From: Deinandra increscens subsp. villosa
Lineage: Eukaryota > Streptophyta > Magnoliopsida > Asterales > Asteraceae
NCBI GenBank assembly: GCA_039602395.1
Contig: JBCNJP010000017.1
Location: 18,632,729 to 18,696,728 of the forward strand
Direction of reading: 5' to 3'
DNA: 64,000 bases
How positions within the stretch are numbered: the stretch's first letter is position 1; every line of letters begins with the position of its first letter. Shown piece by piece: positions 56,252 to 64,000 of the stretch. Under the pieces are notes generated by a model. That model saw nothing but the letters and a program-made list of their open reading frames with translations. It did not search any database and was not told the DNA's origin. The translations under genes and the position numbers were made by a program.

Positions 56252-56878
56252 TATTGAGGGTGTATTTTTAGTATGCTCACAGGAAGCTCTGATAGTTCAG
56301 GAATCCTACTACAGTCTGGGAATCCCACTTATCTAGGTATCCTGATTTATTTTATTCGACTAACTCTTATAAATGCCACGCGTTTATTTGACCCAGGTAC
56401 CATTGAGTCATCAACTACCTCCGAGATATAAGCTCCAGCTAAAGAAGATCGTGGACCAAGTGGACGAAGAAAGATCTAACGGTCAAGTTAGTTGGATGAT
56501 AGGATCCCGGGAATCTCGGAATGTTTGTTATTCATGTATTCGTTATATAATCGAGGACTCGATAGATTTAGGAACACACAACAGCAATACACTTTAGTTC
56601 TGATAGCATACAATCGTTGTAACACTTAGTATCGATCGATCAAACCTCCAGAAACACTTGTAATTTCCAGTTTCGTATCAAGAAGATAGTGAGGAAGCAG
56701 GCTCTTCAGGCCGGCTCCCGAGGTTTTTTTGCTAGGATTCCTAGAGGCAACTCGAAGGATCCTGGATTTTTCCATCGTTACATATTTGTGTTCAACGTTA
56801 CATTTCGAGTGACAAGCACACTACCTCACATTCTAAGTTTGGAATACGAAATCACTTTGTTGATTTTTGACCAAAACA
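56252..56878 (+). repeat. 3' LTR of Tat element G
   Basis: It starts TATTGAGGGTGTATTTTTAG (probably TG changed to TA) after the purine tract AAGGGGCAAT and ends TTTTGACCAAAACA, 627 bp. The end matches that of F. What follows is a hAT transposase fragment. Confidence 0.7.
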
Positions 56879-57480
56879 GTAAGCGTCAACGAGGTAACAC
56901 TCGAAGTAGCGAACTTGGGCGGTATGGTGGGACAGATTTTTTATCGGGTATGAATCCGAATGATTTTGCAAATTTTGATTGGTTGGCTTGGTGGAAAGGT
57001 AAGGAAGATCAATTTCAAATTCTATCTACCATGGCTCGAGATTTACTAACCATCCAAGCTTCTATAGTAGCTTTCGGAATCTGCATTTTCCGTAAGTTGC
57101 AGGGTTATCTCGTCACGAAGAACAAGACTCACATTGGAAGCGATAGAGATGCCCATTTGTTTGAAGGATTACTTGGATGCAACACAACATATACAACACA
57201 TAGCTTCACTCAAAGGCGAATTAGAGTATAAAGCCGAGATATATGAGGACGAGGTTGAAGCTCAAGCAATGACTGAAGTTGAAAATACCAACTACCAACA
57301 TGAGCGGTAGAGATGTCCATTTGTTTGAAGGATTACTTGGACACAACACAATGTATACAACACATAGCTTCACTCGAAGGCGAATTAGAATATGAAGTCG
57401 AGATATATGAGGACGAGGTTGAAGCTTAAGCAATGACTGAAGTTGAACAGATCGACTACCAACACGAACGGACACCGAAG
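56879..57480 (+). pseudogene. hAT transposase C-terminal fragment
   Basis: It reads GMNPNDFANFDWLAWWKGKE, LSTMARDLLTIQASIVA, then after a frameshift near 57075 ESAFSVSCRVISSRRTRLTL and EAIEMPICLKDYLDATQHIQ. This is the C-terminal dimerisation region of plant hAT transposases, with the W-W-K and S-E-S-A-F landmarks. A 164-bp segment (57140-57303) is tandemly repeated at 57304-57467, repeating the last coding part. It is cut on the left by the LTR of G, which may have inserted in the transposase gene. Confidence 0.8.
57140..57467. repeat. 164-bp tandem duplication in the hAT fragment
   Basis: Two units in direct tandem, starting near GATAGAGATGCCCATTTG and GGTAGAGATGTCCATTTG, about 93 percent alike by eye. 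Confidence 0.85.
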
Positions 57481-57540
57481 GATAATTTCGAAATTCCACT
57501 AGCTTTGGTTCCAATTTGCTCATTTAAGAATCTAAGACGT

Positions 57541-58133
57541 CAAGAACCGATCAACTCATTGTTTCCAATTTGTTTTTTTGTTTCCACTCTGTTTGCTTTT
57601 TATATCTAGTGTTTCATTAATGATAATTTGTACAAGCTTTAAAAAATTTGTAATGTAGTTTTAGCCAAAAATTTTCTCTTATATCAAGTCTTAAACTTTG
57701 CAAGGCAAGACATTATTCAAAAGAAATAGCTACGTTAATGAGTACGCGACAACGTCCGCCTGGACGTCTTGTTAATTGGTTGTTAGGAGCCATAGAAAGG
57801 ATAATAAGAGCTTAAGACTTCCATAGTTAGTTACTCAGTTTTTCCTCGTTCCTTTGTAATCGCATAATCTCTCAATAACTCACAGTTCACATTTACGATC
57901 ATATATATTATTCTTGATTGTTTCTCATCTTCCATTTATCTCTGGTGTTGATTAGTCCTCAACATTTTTGGACTTTAGTAACTCGTGAATACTTGACTAG
58001 TTGTGATGCATCTTCTAACCACACTATTGATACCTTATTATGCATGGATAATTGTACCACAAACCACTTATTTTCCAACTTCCAATCCATGAAATAAATC
58101 TTTATATTAAAAACTTCCAAGAAACATACAAGA
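57541..58133. other. Non-coding stretch, possibly with a short LTR
   Basis: No gene. 57781-57964 begins TGTTAGGAGCC and ends GTCCTCAACA like a small copia LTR. However, no target duplication, primer-binding site or polypurine tract is visible, so I leave it unassigned. Confidence 0.35.
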
Positions 58134-61100
58134 CTCAAGTCAACACGTAGGAAAGACGGGCAACAAGCTGCGCCGCCAGCACTTTTTGAATAGCAAACCC
58201 TAGACGTATAAAAACAACATTATTCAATCTAGAGGCCACAAAATTTCCGTACATGACTTTTTGGATCCGGGTCAACATAGCCGCCGCCTCCGGCTCAAGA
58301 TGACCGAATGTATCAAAAGCGAAGGGCGAATGTATCAAAAACGAAGGGAACAAACACATGTTGATTTTTGATGCACGCTTTCTTGCATTTTTTCACCTTC
58401 CCAGCAGCTGCTCTGGACGCCGCCTGGCCCGCCGTGAAGGTACTGGCCCTCAGCCCCACAAGGGGATAAACCCCCGTTAAATCGACACAGGCGTGCTTCC
58501 CATTCTGCCACCCAAAAACAAGTATGTCGGTCGGCCTGAGGGTTAAGCGCCCATCCAAGGGGTCAGACAAGGAGTTAACAGGAGCTTCCTTCCTGGCCGA
58601 GATCCCCGCCCGCCTGAAAATGTCAAACAGAACGTCCCAAACCACATCATGTCGATATTTAAACCCAGGGAGCTCTTTGTAGTGAACGGCGTGCTCCCCG
58701 AACGAATCCATACACGCCTTGTTGCAGATGGAACATTTTTCATCCACGGGGAACAGGGGGACCATGAGGCGATACTTGAGAATTGTCCGGTATTCGACGG
58801 GCGACATGTGTTGCCCCAACCCGTCAATAGGGAGAGCATGGAGGAAATCTTGCACGTGTGGTTGTCGGAGGCATTCCCAAACGGCCTTTTGCCTAACTGT
58901 TATCTCATAAGTAGCTTCCATCTTGAGCATATTTTTACCAAAGAGGGTATTCGCCAAAACGTGTTGGGCTTTTGGTGGGGCGGTGTCCTTATTAGTGAAA
59001 TCGCTCAGATCAAAGCCCGGTATTATATCATGGAGACCAGCTAGAGAATTCTCGTAGTCGGGGCCCATACCACAACCCCCGCTCTCCCGTAGAATATGGT
59101 CTTGCAGTGCCCAAGATTGGGCACGCGAGGCCACAAAGGCGTACGACGTCGCTTCGACCGCCGAAAGACCCCAAGACCCCCATGCCGAATCGGCAAATAA
59201 GCAAGCCGCCATTGCAAGTCCCCAAATAAGGGACCCCCACACACAACAATATCCTCAATGGCCGACCGCAAATTCTTATCAAAACCAACCGCAGCCGCCA
59301 TCATATGAGTGGGGGGACATGTTCTTAGGCCAAGGAAAAGCTTGGCGATCCCATGCACGAACGAAGCAGAAGGAGTTCGCATTGCGGGTCGTCAAGCGCA
59401 GGGAGGAGGCGCATAAGATCAGCAGCAGTAGACGCCCTCCACACGGCCAACCCCTGAATAAACTGGCCATCACGACTAACAGCCCCCCCCCCCCCCCCCA
59501 AGGAGCTTCACCCCCTGGTGGGTCTGCTAATGCCAGCAGGGAAGAGGCCCGGTCGAATTTTCTCACCATCACAGGATGGCCAAAAGAGTTTCGTCTTCCG
59601 AATATTAAGAGCCAATCCCAACGGCGGGCTCATCTCGTTAATGATCCCGAGGGCCTTAGCTACCTCCCTAGTATCCCCAATAACCGTACATCGTCAAGAT
59701 ACCAGGCGTGGAGCAGCATATGGCATTTGTCTCGGATATGATGCACAAGCGGGTGAAGGACGAGGGCAAACAGGAGGGGCCCCAACGGATCACCCTGCTA
59801 AACCCGATAGTGGCCCAGATATGATCATCCCCAGGTATAAGCGGGCCGTATAAGAAATCGACCCAAGGCGAAATGGATGGGCACCTTAGCCTGACCTCAC
59901 GGAGTAAAGAAGAACGATCGACCAGGTTGAACGCATTGGAGAAATCGACCGTGAGCATAGCGAGGGACCCATCGAAATGTCGTTCCCCCACAAGGTGGTT
60001 AACACTATGGAGAATTGCTTCGGCACCACCCGACACACCAACCCCAAACTGGAAATCACCAAGGTATTTGGTCATTTCTTTACAAACCCCTTGCATCGCA
60101 ACCTTAGAGACCAGCCGCCTCCAGATGGTGCCAACGACGATAGGACGAATCCCATTTTCAGGCTTAAGGAGCGGCGTTAGGGGGGCCGAAGCGACAAATT
60201 CAGCCAAGCCGACCAGGCACCTCCCCCCCCCCCCAGCCAATGATTAACGATTGTGGTAATAGCATCCAGGAGGTCCCTGGCAGTAGCAGACCCCTCCCCA
60301 CACAGGCTGTCCATGATGTGTTGGGCACACAGTCCATCCCTCCCACACGATGTCCCTTTGGGAAATGATTTAATACATTCAAGGACCAGTTCACCACATG
60401 CGACAAGCGGAGGCTCGAAGAAGGGAGCGGACGGTATGGACGGAGACGAAAAGTGCGGGAGCTTAGCCTTTAGGGCGCGCGTGGTTTCGTCGTTGTACGG
60501 CACCACCCCAGATGAAGATAACAACTTCACGGCCTTAGTGAAATGATCGTCTGTGATTTTCCGGATGCACCGCTTGACGTTGGGCGGCACATGGTCCCCC
60601 TTATCGTCGGAAATCGTGCCGAAAGAACCCTTACCCCCCCCCCCCTCCCGGACTGTCAAGGATACCCTTAACCAACTGTTTAAAACCTTCAACTCACCCC
60701 CAAGCAGCCAAGGATGTCATGATGGACCTGCTCTGCAGAGCTTTCCGGTTTCCGGAGCGGCAATCATGCCGATTCTGGGGTCTGAAAACCTGTAAAGTGC
60801 ACCGAGGGAGAAGAAGCAGCCTAACCTAAGCATCATCAGAACTAGGCTGTTCTGCCACTCGAAGAAGGGCAGATTTAAGCGTCTGGGAGAAGGCTAACCG
60901 ACATCTATGAGGGATGCTCTTGACAGTAGTAACGCGGGCCTTAAAGACCCGGTCAGGCAGCACCCCATTTAACAGAAACGAACAAGGAACAATAGGCACA
61001 TTCATAGGGGGAGACGATCTGGGGATCCCCAAGATGTGGCAAACGATGCGATCACTGGAGGCGGCCAACTAGACAACCTCATCGGGATGGTGGCAACCAC

Positions 61101-61368
61101 GACTCAAGGCATTAATTTTCATGCATCGTCTGCACATCCAATATCCACAACCTTTTAAAGCCTAGTCCATAGCCGAAAAAACACCGGCATCAGACGCCAG
61201 CGCATCCCAGACGGTGTCCCGGCGCCCAATTGACGAAAGATGAAAGGTCTTGAGATGCGAGATGAGGCGGGAAATCCCTTTGGATCTAATAACACTATCG
61301 GGGCAATAATGAAAGGATCGTAAGGGACACTGAACGGAACCCCTAGACGGCACCGAGGTGGATGCCAT
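58134..61368 (-). pseudogene. Reverse-transcriptase-like gene, right copy, nearly full length but broken
   Basis: Read on minus. The N-terminal MASTSVPSRGSVQCPLRSF with a zinc-finger-like C/H segment is at 61368. Then come KGTSCGRDGLCAQHIMDSLC (about 60380), PLTPLLKPENGIRPIVVGT (about 60200), GDFQFGVGVSGGAEAILHSV, the motif A-like LTVDFSNAFN and the motif C-like YLDD (about 59720). After it lie GIAKLFLGLRTCPP and CGGPLFGDLQWRLAYLPIRH. The C-terminal part is open over 300 codons (59242-58313): ALPIDGLGQHMSPVEYRTIL, a Cys-rich CSICNKACMDSFGEH, and DILVFGWQNGKHACVDLTGV. The end (FAIQKVLAAQLVARL) is near 58170. Frame breaks coincide with poly-C runs. No endonuclease, RNase H or integrase is seen. 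I recall similar proteins as uncharacterised RT-domain proteins in plants and animals, but have not checked. Confidence 0.75.
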
Positions 61369-61549
61369 GAAAACACGCGGTTCAAGCTAAAACGCGAGGA
61401 GGAAGAAAGTGCTAGGAGAGCACACCAGGAGAAACCAACAGATGGTTGGCAAACCCCGGCCCCCAACAAGAAAAAATTACATCACCCCCCGCAGGCTCCC
61501 CACATCCACCGAGCAAGGGCCGGACAGAGCGGAGCTGAAGGGGCACAGA

Positions 61550-61935
61550 ATGGGGGTTTGGGTAAGGTTCAGAGATGAATTGTACGGGTAGGGTTCGGAG
61601 AGGTTTTGGGTGAGGGTGGGGGTTCGGAACAAGTGAGGTTCGGGTGAAGCTCAAGGAGGGGCTGAAGGGTAGATCCCGATTGGGCTCGGGTGGGTGGGGT
61701 TCGGGTGGGTTCGGAGATGGCGTCCCAAAAACCGGCGTATCAGCGTAGCCGATTGTACCAGAAAACCGGCGTACCGTAGCACTGGTACGGAGCCTAAACT
61801 GGTACGGAGCCTAAACTGGTACGGGGGAGTGGTCCGGCGAACAACGGGCAGCGCAACCGACGTACCAGACCAGCCGACATACCAAAGCTTGGTACGGTGG
61901 ACCGTTGGGGTGGTCCGGCGCAACCCGAAAGCCGG
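61550..61935. repeat. GGTTCGG-rich and GTAC-rich region, right copy
   Basis: Counterpart of 3400-4340 in a single unduplicated copy, with CTGGTACGGAGC repeated at 61780-61830. Confidence 0.6.
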
Positions 61936-62700
61936 TGAAAGAAGGCAAAAGGTGCTAGGACAGAAGGCGATGGGGGTGGTTGGCCATGAAATTGGCATGC
62001 CAATTTTTAGGATCCACAAGCAAAGCTTGCTTTCTAAACTGTCACAAATGATGAAATGTGATGAGTATACTCTAATTTCAACGGCCTCTAAATTAAGTGT
62101 TTATCCATATAAGTTTGATTTATTATTGTTGTCCATTTTTTTATGGGATATGGCAGAGTGATGAATTCACTCGGTTCGAATCATTTTAATGGTACAATCA
62201 AAATATTAATCGGATAAAGCTCAGTTTCAAATTCAAGAACATAGAATGTGTGCGTTATGAAATTCGTACTAGAAAAATAATATCAAAACTTGTATCTCAA
62301 AGCTATAGAAAATTGTCGGGAAAAAACTACTATATATCAGTTTCAACTCACCTTTGTTTAGGGTTGGGTTCCAGTCAGATTCCCTTTATTAAATCTTAGC
62401 TAGGAACGTTTCTCCATAGATCCCGCTACCACCAGGGGCACGGCCCCCATGACTTAAGGGCATTGCTCATAATTACCAATGAGATACCTAAATAATTGAA
62501 ATCATAATAAACTAAAACTAACGTCCATTCTAAACATGTCTACTTGTTTGATCGTTTTGATCAATAAATTTTGTTTGGATAAGAAGGTTAAGAAGAAATC
62601 ATAGCATTAGATCCTCAATTAAATAAAGATCTGTGACCCAAAGTTTTTATGTGTAGAATTAGAGATAAAAAAGAAGATTGAAGAACATTTATGACTTTTT

Positions 62701-63141
62701 CTCAAGTTTCCTCATTTTTTAAATCTTCATAACTCGTAGATAAAGCATTATTTCCTTTTTAATAAAAATTTCACCATAAAACGAGTGTCTTTTATCTTTA
62801 AAACGCGTACAGTGTTGTTATATATAAAATAAAATAAAAAATTTACTCTTTCGATTGTATCAAAATGTTTAGATCATTGTGTCATACTGTGTCAAAATGT
62901 TCAGAACATTGTGTTATATTGTGTCAAAAAAGTTCATATCATTGTGTCATATTGTGTCAAAATGTTCAAATCATTGTGTCATATAGTGTCAGAAATCGAA
63001 AAAGTTATTTTTTTTAAAATTTTATATATAGCAACAGTATACGCGTTATAAAGATATAAAAACGCTCGTTTTTATGGTGTAATTAAAAAAAATTATGTCG
63101 CATGTGAAAGTTATGAATATTTAAAAAATACAAGAGAACTT
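62701..63141. repeat. Long inverted repeat, right copy
   Basis: Same arms and tandem-repeat centre as 5106-5550, with scattered differences. Confidence 0.7.
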
Positions 63142-63309
63142 AATTAAAAGTCAACGAAGATGGGTAAAACCAAATTGGTCCTACTTTATTTTTTTATTAG
63201 ATTAAAGATCAATGGCTGGCCGCTGAGATTCATTTTTATTATTCTTCCATAAACTAAACTTCTCATTTAAACTTCTCTCTAAATATTATAATTTAAACTT
63301 CTCTCTAAA

Positions 63310-63673
63310 TCTTAATCATAATAAAGCAATAAAATTTGTGCCACATGTCTCATTTATACAGTGTCCACATCATCACCGCCACATGTCAACCTCACAATGA
63401 ATCACCAATTTAGTAAATAATCAATTAAGATTAATTACCAATTTTATGAAAACTAAAATTTTATTTTAAAATTTTGATAAAGTTAATATAGATTTGATTA
63501 ATTTACTCAATAATTTTAATCTATTCTGAAAAGCAATCAACAGCTTGTCAAAATAATAAGATTTTTATGTTAATCATAATTTTCAAATTTCTTAACTATT
63601 ATCTTTTTTTTTGTATTTATCTGATATTATAAATTTATATTTAGCCTGTGTAGTACACGGGTTACTAATCTAG
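63310..63673 (+). mobile_element. Non-autonomous Helitron with empty site in the left block
   Basis: It starts TCTTAATCATAATAAAGC and ends with a hairpin (CCTGTGT-AGT-ACACGGG) followed by TTACTAATCTAG. It is inserted between A (63309) and T (63674). The left block has the uninterrupted CTCTCTAAA|TATATAATATTGG at 5694/5695. It has no ORF and is 364 bp long. A 26-bp duplication of the flank precedes it. Confidence 0.85.
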
Positions 63674-64000
63674 TATATAATATTGGTGATATAAAATTTA
63701 GAACACTAATGTGGTTGTTTGTGTCCGGATACTAGAAAGTAGAAAGTTTTCGAATGTGTTTCACATGTACATGTACAAATCAGAATGGATTTGGTATAAA
63801 TACATAATAAAAATAGTCTTTTCTAGTTTAGTGATTGATTTGGTTTGTGATGAGATGGAATTATGGAAATGTTTGGACAAAAACATGCCTATTGTCTTTA
63901 TTGTCGTGACATGAAAGATGATTTGAGTTCCGTTTTTAGAAAATTGCTAATCTCTTTAAAGGAATGAACCTACTCATATGAGATATGATTTCTACATATA

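Larger units (their letters stand above)
59015..64000. repeat. Right copy of the duplicated block
   Basis: Matches 1-5982 and 7058 to about 7100. It has single copies where the left block has the 534-bp tandem duplication, empty sites for both left hAT elements, and its own Helitron. Non-coding parts 62035-62700, 63142-63309 and 63674-64000 show no gene. Confidence 0.85.

Noticed and set aside
57781..57964. Solo copia LTR
   Set aside because: TG...CA ends are suggestive, but no target duplication, primer-binding site or polypurine tract could be found.

Overview
This window is repeat-rich nuclear DNA of a flowering plant, almost certainly a eudicot. The style of the copia, Tat and chromovirus elements suggests Asteraceae, but that rests on familiarity and was not tested. 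I found no convincing single-copy host gene. Nearly everything is transposable-element sequence, much of it nested, with two 500-N assembly gaps (7564-8063 and 34817-35316).

Ends. Positions 1 to about 7100 and 59015-64000 are two diverged copies of one block. Each holds, on the minus strand, a broken gene for an unusual reverse-transcriptase-like protein (N-terminal zinc-finger-like segment, no endonuclease seen), a GTAC-rich upstream array and an AT-rich tail with a long inverted repeat. Because the copies align, later insertions are visible against empty sites: two hAT-type elements and a 534-bp tandem duplication on the left, and a short Helitron on the right.

7.2-15.2 kb. A small hAT MITE, a copia LTR stub and a Helitron terminus precede a Pack-MULE-like element (8825-13648, 9-bp target duplication). 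That element is split by a non-coding LTR element in minus orientation (9172-12911), whose two 606-bp LTRs look identical. Next comes an LTR (13775-14579) that appears reversed relative to the primer-binding site beside it.

15.2-31.2 kb. A copia RT/RNase H fragment is cut by a gag-only LTR element (from 17377) with an intact 1077-codon gag and a 3' region holding three tandem RNA-like stem-loops. Its 3' end is fused to the tail of a different copia element (LTR 23845-24215). This abuts a chromovirus gag-pol of 1349 codons and its 2.8-kb LTR, which carries four tandem tRNA-like modules.

31.2-57.5 kb. There is an inverted chromovirus-type LTR, a copia LTR and leader, and two Tat-type Gypsy elements (F and G). 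Each Tat element has a spliced antisense gene just inside its 3' LTR. A second gag-only element (39931-46413) sits inside the antisense gene of F, at a splice acceptor. A hAT transposase fragment follows G.

Functionally this is a history of nested insertion. Several elements (both gag-only elements and 9172-12911) have LTRs, primer-binding sites and polypurine tracts but no polymerase, so they must have been copied by enzymes supplied from elsewhere. Coordinates of element ends come from reading termini, target duplications and repeat alignment by eye.
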